Shown here: one piece after another, positions 32,694-41,294 of the stretch
How positions within the stretch are numbered: position 1 is the stretch's first letter
Layout: every line of letters starts with the position of its first letter
Origin: Acanthamoeba lenticulata
Lineage: Eukaryota > Discosea > Longamoebia > Acanthamoebidae
Assembly (NCBI GenBank): GCA_002179805.1
Contig: NAVB01000041.1
Location: forward strand, 1-42,478
Reading direction: 5' to 3'
DNA length: 42,478 nt
Program-made: the position numbers and the translations under genes
The notes under the pieces: model-generated
What the model was told of the DNA's origin: nothing
Database searches by the model: none
The model's input: the letters and a program-made list of their open reading frames with translations, nothing else

Positions 32694-35479
32694 ATGGAAG
32701 TGGATTTCGACGTAAACGAGTTGGAAGAGATGGCCTACAGGGATATTCAGGCCCTGTGCAAGCAGCTAGGCATTCGTGCCAATCAGAAGAAAGCTGTGCT
32801 CGTCGATCTGCTTCGGGACTACCACAACGCGCACGCAGGGTACGAAGCCCGCTTTCATCAATTGTGCATCTTTGAGAACAAACATTGATGCCTTTTCAAT
32901 CTCGCAGTGAAGAGAACGATGGACAAAACGAAGAGAACGAAGAAAACAAGCCTGCCAAGGAAGAGGAACCCGAGCAAGAGGAAGAGAAGGAGGACAAAGA
33001 AAGCGCCACGCATAACGACACCGAGGAAGTCAAGCCCAAGCGCACCGCCAAGCGTACGGCTAAGCGCAAGAACCGCCAACCGGCGGCTGCTGAGGTTCAG
33101 CCGTCTCCTCCTCCAGCCATGGAGGAGCCCGAGGAACCGCAGGCCCCCTCCACCATTCCTGTGGACGATAGCTTCATCAACATGCCACACGGCGACGTCA
33201 GCGGTGAGGTCGTCTATTCTTCGCCAGAAGAGGCCGAAGAAGAGGCGCACCAGCAAGACGTCCATGTGGAGGCAAAAGAAGAAGAAGAGGAAGAAGATGA
33301 GAGCGAGGGAGGCCTCTTGTTGCCGGTAAGCGAGGCCAGCGTGGACAGCCACGTCTCCCTGGAGGACGAGGACAACGTCAACAACGCCGAAGAGGAGGAG
33401 GAAGATGAAGAGGCGCTCATCACCATCGACTACCCGATGCCCAACACCACAGCGCCTGCGCCCGTCGAAGAGGAGGACTACGATGAGGCGGACGAAGGTC
33501 CTGCCGATGGTGACGACAATGGCGACGGCCCTGACGAAGCCGACGGCTTCCGTGAGCCGGAATTGGATATGGACGAGAACGTGGAGGAGGAGGAAGCAGA
33601 TGTCATGGACGAGGACGGAGCCAAGCCCGCCCAAGAAGAAGAAGAAGAGCAAGAACGGCTTGAATCCGTCGACGAGATGATGCTCGAGGACGAGGCCCAA
33701 GAACAGGCCCAACAGCTTCAGCAACAGCAACAGGAGAACGGCCTTCCTGCCCCTGTCGAGGCCACCCCGACACCAGCTGAGCCGACAGCGGCGCCGCAAT
33801 TGCCCGCCACGTCTTCGGCCAAGCGCACGCCCTCGTCTTCCTCCTCCAAGACCCCCGCTCGGTGCCCCTCGTCCACCAGAGCTGGCGCTCAGGTGCGCGC
33901 CGCGGGCTCCATGTCGGCGCAAAGAACCGCCTCGACGACGTCCACCACCAGCAGCAGCGGGACGCTCGCCGCGGCCAAGCGCAGGCAGTCGATGGCGCCC
34001 TCGCTCTCGGTCGCCCGCCCCACCCAGGCCTCACTCCGCCGCTCGCTGGCCGGCGCCGCCGCGGCTGCCGCTACAGGTGTCGTGCAGCCCGGCTCGGTCA
34101 CTAAGAAGCCCGTCGTCGCTGCTGCCGCTCCCTCCGCCCGGCGCGCCTCGATGGTGCCGTCCATGGGCAGGCCAGCTGCCCCCGCCAGCCGCGCGGTGAG
34201 GCCCGCCGCCTCGACGCCTGTGCGGCCGACGACCGCCGCCACTGGCGCTCGTGCCTCGGCCGCGGCCTCGCTCGGCGTGGCCGCCGTCCCGAGGCAGGCC
34301 ACCCCGATGCCGCAGACCAAGCGCCCGGCGCACGGGCCGTTGGCCTCGACCCGCGCCCTGGCCAATGCCAGCGCGTCTTCGTCGGCCGTCGCGAAGCCGA
34401 CGGAAAAGGCGATGGAGAAGCCCAAGCGCGTTGACTTTGACGCCGCGCATGCCAAGGAGTTTAGCAAGAAGGAGGGCATCACTGACTATGTCTCGCGCAT
34501 GCAAAAGAGGCTCAACCAGAGCAGGCAACAGCCCAGCCCGACGGCCGCCGGCGCCACCGCGAGGCCGACGACAACGACAACGACTTCGGGGCTGGGCATC
34601 CCGGCCAGCCTCCTCCAGAAGAAGCGCAAGGACCGCAACGACAGCGAGAAGGAGAACGACGTGGCCGCCAACGGCGCCGTGGCTCGTGCCGCCGCTGCCG
34701 GCACGCTGACGGGCGACGCCGCCGCCCAGCAGCCTCCGGCCTCGAAGCGCGCCCGAACGATGTCGCACCACCAGCCCACCACCCCGGCGGGCACGCGTTC
34801 GAGCGCCGCCCATCGGCTCCTCCTGGGCGGCGGCGGCGGCGGCGCGCAGGATAAGCGCCGCATGTCCTACACGCCTCACCGCGGGCCGCTGCCGGCCTAT
34901 CCCGCCACGTCATCTCAGGCCTCGAAGCCGCTGATGCCGGCCGCCGCTGTCACGGCCGCCACCGCCGCCACCGCCGCCCCGGCGCAGCCGCTCATCGCAC
35001 CGGTCTCGGCCGAGGCCCTGTCGGCGGCCATCGCGCTGGCCGTGTCTTCCCCGGCCCGCGCGCCAGTGTCGCCCATGCGGCCCGTCGGGTCGCGCATCCT
35101 CCCGCGCAGCCGGCCGGCGGCGCTGCTCGACGAGGAGGCCACCTTGGTCGAGGTCCTCGCCCCCGCGGCCTCGACGCCCTCGAAGAAGCGCAAGCTCGCC
35201 GAGGAGGAGCAGCCCGACCAGCACGTCGAACAGCAGGTCATCGTCTCCGAGGCGGCCGAGGTCATCAGCGAGGCGCACCTCGAGCACGAGGCTCGCGGCC
35301 TCGTCGAGCAGCTGACGTCATCAGAGGAGGAGCAGCCGGCGGCCGGCGAGCAAGCGGTCAAGCGCGAGGGCTGGCGAAGCGTCGAGCGCAAGAACGGCCC
35401 GCGGGCCGAAGGTGGCCGGGCTCGTCGGCACACGGCGGTCAACAAGCGCATCCTGGCCCTCATCGCCGAGTCGCTGTGA
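32694..35479 (+). CDS. NuSAP-like protein (SAP-type N-terminus, acidic, Ala/Thr-rich, basic C-terminus)
   Basis: Exons 32694-32839 and 32908-35479, 905 aa. The N-terminus (LEEMAYRDIQALCKQLGIR, then ANQKKAVLVDLLRDY) matches the SAP-like start of animal nucleolar and spindle-associated protein, which bundles microtubules near mitotic chromosomes. A very acidic Glu-rich region follows (about 50-300), starting with an NLS-like PKRTAKRTAKRKNR. Next is an Ala/Ser/Thr/Pro-rich basic region, then a block VDFDAAHAKEFSKKEGITDY followed by VSRMQKRLNQ, similar in position and character to the conserved microtubule-binding segment of NuSAP. The protein ends with a basic tail (RRHTAVNKRILALIAES). The assignment rests on the N-terminal match plus architecture; most of the protein is low complexity. 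An acidic SAP-domain chromatin protein is the alternative. Confidence 0.65.
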
Positions 35480-35757
35480 TGCGTCAACCCGGAGCAACAA
35501 CAACAATGACAACAACGACTACAAGCAGCTTGCTGTGGAAGCAGGTTGGTGGTGTAAAAAGAAAAAGCAAAGAAAATATCTAATCCAATTATTTTAAACA
35601 TATTTGTTCTTCATATCCTGATTGGTCCCATTTTTTAATTGAGTTTCGGGCGGTCGACTCAGAAACTTCGAGCGAGGGGGAGGGGACCGCGAGATAAAAG
35701 GCCCAAACCAGACACTCGCCACTACCCACAGCCACACACACCAACCACCTCCTCAAC
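35480..35757 (+). other. Intergenic region with the promoter of the beta-trefoil gene
   Basis: AT-rich stretch (35565-35640) after the NuSAP-like gene, then the promoter of the downstream gene with a TATA-like box. No gene seen. Confidence 0.6.
35692..35700 (+). promoter_or_regulatory. TATA-like box of the beta-trefoil gene
   Basis: GATAAAAGG-type element about 58-66 bases before the ATG at 35758, with a C/A-rich leader after it, typical of strongly expressed genes here. Confidence 0.6.
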
Positions 35758-36211
35758 ATGCCGAAGAAGTACACCGTCAAGACCCACCACGGCAAGTACC
35801 TGTGCGCCGAGCAGAACCACACCGTTGCCGGCAACCGCGACAACGCCAACGACTGGGAGAGGTGGGAGGTCGTGAAGCTCGGCGGCCACAAGGTCTACCT
35901 CAAGTCGCACCACGGCAAGTACCTCGTACGTCGACGCCTCTCCTCTATCGTTTTGTGTTTACACACAAGATCTCTCGTCTAACGCGCACATTCTGCAGGC
36001 GGCTGAGCCCAACGGCACCGTCGTGGCCAACCGTGACACCCCCAAGGAGTGGGAGACCTTCCACGTCATCAAGCTCGGCGGCAAGAAGGTCCACTTCAAG
36101 ACCCACCACGGCAAGTACCTGTGCGTGGAGCCCAGCGGCAAGGTCGTCGCCGACCGCGATGCCCCCAAGGACTGGGAGACCTTCGAGTTCAGGAAGGTCC
36201 ACTGCTGCTAA
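35758..36211 (+). CDS. Hisactophilin/fascin-like beta-trefoil protein
   Basis: Exons 35758-35925 and 35999-36211, 126 aa. It has repeated trefoil strands: KTHHGKYLCAEQN, KSHHGKYLAAEPNG and KTHHGKYLCVEPSG, alternating with WERWEVVKLGGHKVYLK-type segments. Size and HHGKYL repeats match Dictyostelium hisactophilin, a pH-sensitive actin-binding protein, but His content is much lower and there is no N-terminal Gly for myristoylation (starts MPKKYTV). Likely cytosolic, actin- or ligand-binding (inference). The intron falls exactly between two repeats, at a phase-0 boundary. Confidence 0.88.
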
Positions 36212-36385
36212 GCGGCTGTAAAAACTTGTCCTCTCCTCTCGACCTCTTGACGCGTTTGGTCCACGCCAATGCCCAAAATGAAGGTGACCAACAAAGACAA
36301 AAGCAAGACCACCTTGTGTGGTCCTACTTTATTGTGCACAACAAACCGCCACCCAATGGCAGCCTTTTCGGCGCCTACTTGCTTA

Positions 36386-38407
36386 TCACGGTTGGTCCTC
36401 CTTGGCACCGCTCGTACGCGCTGTGAAGTCGAGCTGCCAGCGGCGTTGTTGTTGTCGGCGGCGGCCATGACGTGTCCGCCTGGCGCTGTTGTTGTTGGCC
36501 ACGAGCAGCTGCCGCAAGAGCTTCTCCGTGTTGGCCTGCGCCTGTACCAAGACCTCGAGCTGGCCCGAGATGGCCTGCAGCTGCCGGGCCAGGTCCTGGC
36601 CGACCGTCTCCGCCACGGCGCGGTCGTGATGGTGCCGCGGGTTCTGGGCCGCATCGTCCACGTTCATCTCCCTGTCGGACGCTGCGCTGTCGTCCGCCGC
36701 CTCGTCCTCTGAGTCGCCCACCATCAACTCGGCCGAGTCCTCGAGGCGCCTCGTCTGGCTCGCGAGCTCGTGTCGCAACGAAGGCTCAGACTCAGACGGC
36801 AGCGGGCCACGGCGGAGGCTCTGCACGAGGCTCCAGCACTCGTCGAGGCTCTTGAACTTGATGTACGACCGGACGATGATCGCGCCCCCCGGCGGGCCGA
36901 GCACGCGGCCCGTCTCGGGCGAAATGGGGCTCAGCCTGGACCGGTGCTGGGCCCGGCGGCGCAGCTGCCACGGCTCCTCGAAGCCCAGCGCGAGGAGGCA
37001 GCTGGCCAAGAGCAACCGGTGGTTGCGCGGCGGGTTGAGCAGCTTTCGGCTCGCCGGGTCCAGCATGTCGACGCTGAACTGCGTGTAGACGTCGTTGACC
37101 GCCACTTCGCGCACCCACGACGAGGCCGAGGTCCCGGCGTCCTGCTGCTGCTCGTGGGAAGGCCGGCGCCCGTCGACGTAGGTGAGCGGCGGGCTGAGCT
37201 TTGCGCCCAGGTCGCGAAGCAGCTCGCGGTCGACCGGCGAGCCCTTTTCCACGCGCTTGGCCATCCACTCGAGCACGCGCGTGGAGCTGATCTCGCCGTC
37301 CTCAACCTCCTCCTCCCCAGCGACAGCGCCCACGACGACGTGGTCGTGATGGTGGAACTCTTCTTCTTCTTCCTCCTCTTCCTCCTTCTCCTGCTTGACC
37401 ACTTGGGCCGCCTGGACGACCTCGCGCTTGACCTTTACCTGCGGCTGCTGTTGCTCTTCCGTCATCTCCACGACCTCGAGCTTGGCCGTCGGCTGCTTCT
37501 GCGTTTGCTGCTGCTTCTGCTGTTGTTGTTGTTGTTGCTGCTTCCGGTCTTTGAAGCGGGTCGCGAGGGCGTCGGTCAGCTGGCGGCAGTCCTCGCGCGA
37601 TCGAAACATGATGTAGGAACGCAGCATCGTCTGCAAGCCGCGGCCGGACGACGACCAGACGACGCGGCCGGTGTCGGGCGCGATGGGCCACAGCTTGGTC
37701 CTGTGCTGGCGGCGCCGACGGCTCTTCTCCTTGCGCCCGGGCGAGACCGACGACGAGGACGGGTCCTCGAACCCGAGCTCGTAGAGGTAGCGGCTGAGCT
37801 GCCGACGGCTCTTTATGCCCAGCGTCGGCAGCTTGGCCACAGGAGAAGCAGCGCCGACGTGGTCTGCCACAAACTGGACGCAGACGTCGTCGAGGGCCAC
37901 CTCGCGCACCCAAGCATTGAGGCCGTCGGCCACGCGGCGGCCCTCGTCGTTGAACCACTTGGTGCTCCTGCTGGTGCGCAGATCGCGGAGGCGGTCGTGG
38001 TCGACCGGCGTGCCGACCTTGACCCGCTTGGCCATCCACGCGGTCACAATCGCCTCCGTGACAGGAAAGCGCAAGTGGCGGTGCCTCCGCCCTGGCTGCG
38101 TGGTGTTGTCAACGACGTTCTCGTCGCCCTCGTAGTCGTCCCCCGAGCCCACCTCCTCGCTCTCATCTCGTGGCTCGTCCTCTTCGTCCTCCCCGCATTC
38201 TTCGCCTTCTTCCTCCTCTTCAACTTCTTCTTCTTCATAGTCACTTCCGTCAACGGCGAAAAAGGAAGAAGAGGGGCACGAGATATTGTTGTCGTCATCG
38301 TCGTCGCTGTCGCCCACCACTGTAGGTCTGCGGGCGAGGATGCGGCGCGAGCGTGAGGGAGTCGAGACCTCTGGGCTGCCGTCTTCGGTGGGGTGTGGCC
38401 ACTCCAT
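36386..38407 (-). CDS. Unrecognised nuclear-type protein with two copies of an 'AWMxKRV...RSYIxFKS' domain
   Basis: 673 aa from the chosen start MEWPHPTEDG; the frame stays open upstream, but an acceptor-like TTATTATTTCCAG just before the ATG suggests a 5' UTR intron. Order: acidic N-terminus (about 30-105); domain copy 1 (about 112-290) with AWMAKRVKVGTPVDHDRLRD, WVREVALDDVCVQFVAD, SRRQLSRYLYELGFEDP, QHRTKLWPIAPDTGRV and RSYIMFRS; a Gln-rich spacer; copy 2 (about 370-535) with EWMAKRVEKGSPVDRELLRD, WVREVAVNDVYTQF, LGFEEP, QHRSRLSPISPETGRV and RSYIKFKS; and a C-terminal coiled coil (QLQAISGQLEVLVQAQ). I know no family matching this. Acidic N-terminus plus basic, Arg-rich domains suggest a DNA-associated nuclear protein (inference). 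The gene at 39936-41294 is a paralogue with one domain copy. Confidence 0.8.
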   Translation of the reverse strand: MEWPHPTEDGSPEVSTPSRSRRILARRPTVVGDSDDDDDNNISCPSSSFFAVDGSDYEEEEVEEEEEGEECGEDEEDEPRDESEEVGSGDDYEGDENVVDNTTQPGRRHRHLRFPVTEAIVTAWMAKRVKVGTPVDHDRLRDLRTSRSTKWFNDEGRRVADGLNAWVREVALDDVCVQFVADHVGAASPVAKLPTLGIKSRRQLSRYLYELGFEDPSSSSVSPGRKEKSRRRRQHRTKLWPIAPDTGRVVWSSSGRGLQTMLRSYIMFRSREDCRQLTDALATRFKDRKQQQQQQQQKQQQTQKQPTAKLEVVEMTEEQQQPQVKVKREVVQAAQVVKQEKEEEEEEEEEFHHHDHVVVGAVAGEEEVEDGEISSTRVLEWMAKRVEKGSPVDRELLRDLGAKLSPPLTYVDGRRPSHEQQQDAGTSASSWVREVAVNDVYTQFSVDMLDPASRKLLNPPRNHRLLLASCLLALGFEEPWQLRRRAQHRSRLSPISPETGRVLGPPGGAIIVRSYIKFKSLDECWSLVQSLRRGPLPSESEPSLRHELASQTRRLEDSAELMVGDSEDEAADDSAASDREMNVDDAAQNPRHHHDRAVAETVGQDLARQLQAISGQLEVLVQAQANTEKLLRQLLVANNNSARRTRHGRRRQQQRRWQLDFTARTSGAKEDQP

Positions 38408-39051
38408 GGAGTTGTGTCTGGAAATAATAAACGACGAAGAAGGATGTGTGAGTAAGACACAAAACTGAGAAGGCCTATCTCTGGGTGAGAGGCCACAACG
38501 GTGATGAGTGCCCTCAAAGGCGTTGCGAGACCTGGTTTGCAGTACAAGTTGGGCGCACTTGACCCTGTTTGTCGTCAAAGGTGTGGATGCGGGGCTCGCA
38601 CGGCGGAGAAACGATCTACAACGCGATGCGTGTGCACTGATGGCAAGCAATTGCGAACACGAGGTGGTATCCGCTGCTTGCTTTGAATCTTTTGTTCTTA
38701 CAGTCTTCTCTCTCCGCACGGTGACGGAAGTCCCAATTTTTTTTCTCTGGCCTTGCCTCCTCCATCGAAAAGTCTTTTTCTAATGGGCCCCAGCAAAAGC
38801 TATTGACCCCCACGCTTCATCTCCACGCACTACGCTGCCCGCCTTCCCGCTTGGCGCCCATAGGTAGCAATGGCTGCCAACTCCCAAGGGTGGTCTCCAT
38901 GGTAGCTACATTAATTCTCTGCTCACAGCAGGGCTTTAGGCAGCATCCAGGCCGTCAGCCTCACCGCAATCTGTGTGCGACTTGTTGGGACTGACGGATG
39001 GTCGAGCCAGTGGCGTTCAACCTTCTTCATGTATTTTCCCACAATGGAACT
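38408..39051 (-). other. Upstream region of the two-domain gene; 3' flank of the cystatin gene
   Basis: No gene recognised. The part nearest 38408 probably holds a 5' UTR with an intron (polypyrimidine-like stretch and CAG acceptor at about 38418). The remainder, to 39051, shows nothing I can name. Confidence 0.45.
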
Positions 39052-39411
39052 TCAAAAGGGCAGGGCGTCAGTCGCAGTCTTGCCGAACTGCACCTCCACC
39101 ACGCCCACCTGGCCCTGGGTCGGCGCTTCCACTCCCGTGTTGCTCACAATCAGGCTCGCGTGTATGTACTCCTCTGCGCCGACCTTGACCTTGACTACGA
39201 AGTTGTTGGTGACGTTCCTGCCCTGCGTTCCCACGCTCTGCACGTCCGCAAGTGAGACGTTAACTGCAAATGGGGTGAAGGTGAGGCTGCGTACCACCAG
39301 ACCAAACGACTTGACCTCGAACTGGCTGAAGGTGCGGCCGGCCTTGCTCTCGATCTCTGCCTTTGCTTCATAGATAAGCGTGTTGACTTGCTCGGGCGTT
39401 GGTTGGGCCAT
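39052..39411 (-). CDS. Stefin-type cystatin (cysteine protease inhibitor)
   Basis: Start MAQPTPEQVN. The continuous frame encodes 119 aa, but a 57-base in-phase intron is likely at 39294-39238 (GTACGC...GTGCAG, containing TTAAC as a possible branch site). Removing it leaves 100 aa, the stefin length, with exons 39411-39295 and 39237-39052. The fold is suggested by helix IYEAKAEIESKAGRTFSQF, strand FVVKVKVGAEEYIHASLIV and the C-terminus VEVQFGKTATDALPF, close to the YIKVRAG...YMH and DELTGF segments of stefins. The first inhibitory hairpin is degenerate: SVGTQG stands where QVVAG is usual. Likely a cytosolic inhibitor of papain-type proteases, possibly weak (inference). No signal peptide. Confidence 0.75.
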   Translation of the reverse strand: MAQPTPEQVNTLIYEAKAEIESKAGRTFSQFEVKSFGLVVRSLTFTPFAVNVSLADVQSVGTQGRNVTNNFVVKVKVGAEEYIHASLIVSNTGVEAPTQGQVGVVEVQFGKTATDALPF

Positions 39412-39516
39412 TTCACTTTAGTTGTACTTGGGTGAAGTGGCCGTGTTTTCAAGTCAAGGCTATCTTTCGGGCTCAGCATCGGACAATTGTTTCAACTCTT
39501 CCATTGGCTGGATAAC

Positions 39517-39526
39517 ATATTTAAGG
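39517..39526 (-). promoter_or_regulatory. TATA-like box of the cystatin gene
   Basis: CTTAAATATG on the minus strand, about 106-115 bases upstream of the cystatin ATG, with an upstream CCAAT motif. Motif and position evidence only. Confidence 0.45.
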
Positions 39527-39731
39527 GAGATTTTTCGGAGATTTCTCGAAACTGTCCTGTGTGCTGAGTCAACGTGACGGTCTTGGTCTTCAGTAGGGCA
39601 AACTACAGGGGATGGGCATGCCTGGCATTTGCGGATTCTGGTAGCACTGAGGCGTTAGCATGGGTGCCCTCAACGGCATGTGGTGCTCATGTCGAGGTGT
39701 CTCAGTGTCCTGGTCTGTGGGCTGGATCCTC

Positions 39732-39821
39732 ACGTCATCGCGGGTTCGATTCCCGTCGCCCCCCTACTTACTCTTGGGGGTGTAGCCAAGTGGTAAGGCA
39801 CCGTACTTCGAAAACGTCCAT
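39732..39821 (+). tRNA. Permuted tRNA-like locus: 3' half precedes 5' half
   Basis: A tRNA 3' half comes first: variable region, T arm GCGGG-TTCGATT-CCCGT (39740-39756) and acceptor 3' strand CGCCCCC (39757-39763), with C39764 in the discriminator position. After an 11-base linker (39765-39775) comes a 5' half: acceptor GGGGGTG (39776-39782), then TA, D arm GCCAAGTGGTAAGGC and an anticodon-arm-like CCGTA-CTTCGAA. The two acceptor strands pair over all 7 positions (one G-U). A-box (TAGCCAAGTGG) and B-box (GGTTCGATTCC) are canonical but in reversed order. A14, G18G19, A21, T54T55C56 and a possible G15-C48 pair fit a real tRNA. The loop CTTCGAA would give anticodon UCG (Arg), but the anticodon stem shows only three central pairs, so the identity and the half junction are uncertain. 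It could instead be a degraded tandem tRNA duplication. Confidence 0.55.
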
Positions 39822-39935
39822 GTTTGCAGGCCGTTAGAGACGCCGGCCTAGGTCATGTACATACATGCATGCTTGGCGCTGCGAGACACCTGACGCAATC
39901 ACCACTGCCTCTTCTGCTTTCTTTTGCTGTTTGCC

Positions 39936-41294
39936 TCAAAGGAGCGCCAAAGGCGGAGAATCGGTCGCCACGGTCATCTTGCTCGTGGTCGCGGTCAAGT
40001 TGAAGGCAAACGGCCTGCGGCGATGGTAGCGAAAGAGCCGTCTTCGAGATCTTGTCGATGACGCTTGTTGGGCAAGCAGTCGCTGGAGGATCGCCTCTTG
40101 GTTGGTCTCGATGTGCTCCATCCGCTTTACCAGGACCGCTTGTACCTCCTTCAAGTCGATCAGTTCCATGAGTAGAAGCTCCAGCAGGGCCGATGTAGAC
40201 TTTTCCTCTTTCTGCTCTTGTTGGACCTCTGGGAGAGGAGTCGGTAATGGTGGAACCTCCTCCTTGAGATTTTGCACCGCTACCTGGACCTCCTCTTTCT
40301 TCTTCTTCTCCTTCCTGACTTTCTCCTTCGTGCCCTTTTCCTTCTTCTTCTCCTTCTCCTTCTTCTTCTTCTTCTTCTCCCTCTTCTCCTTCTTGGCCTT
40401 GTGCTTCCTTTGCCCAGAGCTCAGCAGCTGGCAATCGTGCAGCGACTTGAAGCAGATGTAGGATCGGGTCAAGTAGCCAGCCGGTCGGCCGGATCTGATC
40501 GCGAACCCGGTCTCAGGATCGACTGGCCAGAGCGGCGTGCGGTGCTGGCGACGCCGATGGCTGTGCTTTCGCCGACAGTCCTCGAAGCCGAGCTTGAAGA
40601 GAGAGTAGCTCAGCTGCCGTCGGCTCTTGCCCGCTAGAGCGGGCATCTGCCCCGTGGCCGGCCGACGCTCGGGGTGGTCGGCGATGAAGTCGGCCACGAA
40701 CTGGGAGCACACGTCGTCGACGGCCACTTCCCGCACCCAGCCGATGTCGCCTGGCCTGCGTCCTTCGTAGCAATACCACCTCGTGTTGATGCTCGTGCCG
40801 TAGTCTCGCAGCCGATCGTAGTCTACGGGCGTGCCCGCCTGCACGCGCTTCTGCATCCAGGCGAGCATGACAGGTCTGGTGATGTTTACCTCCAACTGCT
40901 CCACGGACGCATCGCCCTCCCCACCACCACCTCTCTCCTCTTCCTGTTTTGTAGGTTCCAGCGGGCTGCCTTCATATTCCTCTTCTTCCTCCTCTTCGCA
41001 CTCTTCGTCCATCACGTCTCCCTCTAGCACCTCTTCTTCTTCGAACTCTTCTTCTGCAGACATGTACGCAGCTTCTTCATCGTCCAGCCCTCCCTCGCTC
41101 GCGGACTCGGCTTCTTCCTCCTCTTCTTCTATACTTTCCTCCTTTTCCAAGGCGGAGCTGTCCTTAATTTCCAAGCATAGCACCTCTGCCGCTGCAAGCT
41201 CATTGTCATCCTCGTCTTCGCTGTCGTCCACCAAGCCAGGTGTGCTGTTCAAGGGCTGGCACTCCGACATGAAGCTATGTTTCGCGTCGTCCAT
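39936..41294 (-). CDS. Unrecognised nuclear-type protein, one-domain paralogue of the gene at 36386-38407
   Basis: Single open frame, 452 aa, starting MDDAKHSFMSEC. A strongly acidic N-terminal half (about 25-150, Glu runs) is followed by one copy of the domain seen twice in the upstream neighbour: AWMQKRVQAGTPVDYDRLRD, WVREVAVDDVCSQFVADFI, SRRQLSYSLFKLGFED, QHRTPLWPVDPETGFA and RSYICFKSLHDCQLL. A Lys/Glu-rich, probably helical, stretch follows (KKEKREKKKKKKEKEKK), then a C-terminal coiled coil (LIDLKEVQAVLVKRMEHIE) ending in a basic SRRR tail. The same order of acidic, domain, charged spacer and coiled coil in both genes shows common descent. Function unknown; chromatin or transcription association is inferred only from composition. 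Confidence 0.82.
   Translation of the reverse strand: MDDAKHSFMSECQPLNSTPGLVDDSEDEDDNELAAAEVLCLEIKDSSALEKEESIEEEEEEAESASEGGLDDEEAAYMSAEEEFEEEEVLEGDVMDEECEEEEEEEYEGSPLEPTKQEEERGGGGEGDASVEQLEVNITRPVMLAWMQKRVQAGTPVDYDRLRDYGTSINTRWYCYEGRRPGDIGWVREVAVDDVCSQFVADFIADHPERRPATGQMPALAGKSRRQLSYSLFKLGFEDCRRKHSHRRRQHRTPLWPVDPETGFAIRSGRPAGYLTRSYICFKSLHDCQLLSSGQRKHKAKKEKREKKKKKKEKEKKKEKGTKEKVRKEKKKKEEVQVAVQNLKEEVPPLPTPLPEVQQEQKEEKSTSALLELLLMELIDLKEVQAVLVKRMEHIETNQEAILQRLLAQQASSTRSRRRLFRYHRRRPFAFNLTATTSKMTVATDSPPLALL

Larger units (their letters stand above)
39412..39935. other. Intergenic region with the cystatin promoter and a permuted tRNA-like locus
   Basis: Contains a CCAAT motif (about 39501-39507) and a TATA-like CTTAAATATG (39517-39526) of the cystatin gene on the minus strand, then the tRNA-like locus at about 39732-39821. 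An AGGCCG...CGGCCT hairpin (about 39828-39849) follows it. No protein gene seen. Confidence 0.6.

Noticed and set aside
36770..38356. Long plus-strand frame opposite the two-domain gene, with Leu-rich, membrane-like stretches
   Set aside because: The Leu runs are the antisense of Glu and Gln codons; no independent motif is seen.
39690..39764. A normal contiguous tRNA ending at the CGCCCCC acceptor strand
   Set aside because: A GTGGG-CTGGATC-CTCAC hairpin upstream could serve as an anticodon arm (GGA), but the variable region would be 6 bases, there is no D arm and no 5' acceptor strand complementary to CGCCCCC. The downstream GGGGGTG strand fits all seven positions.
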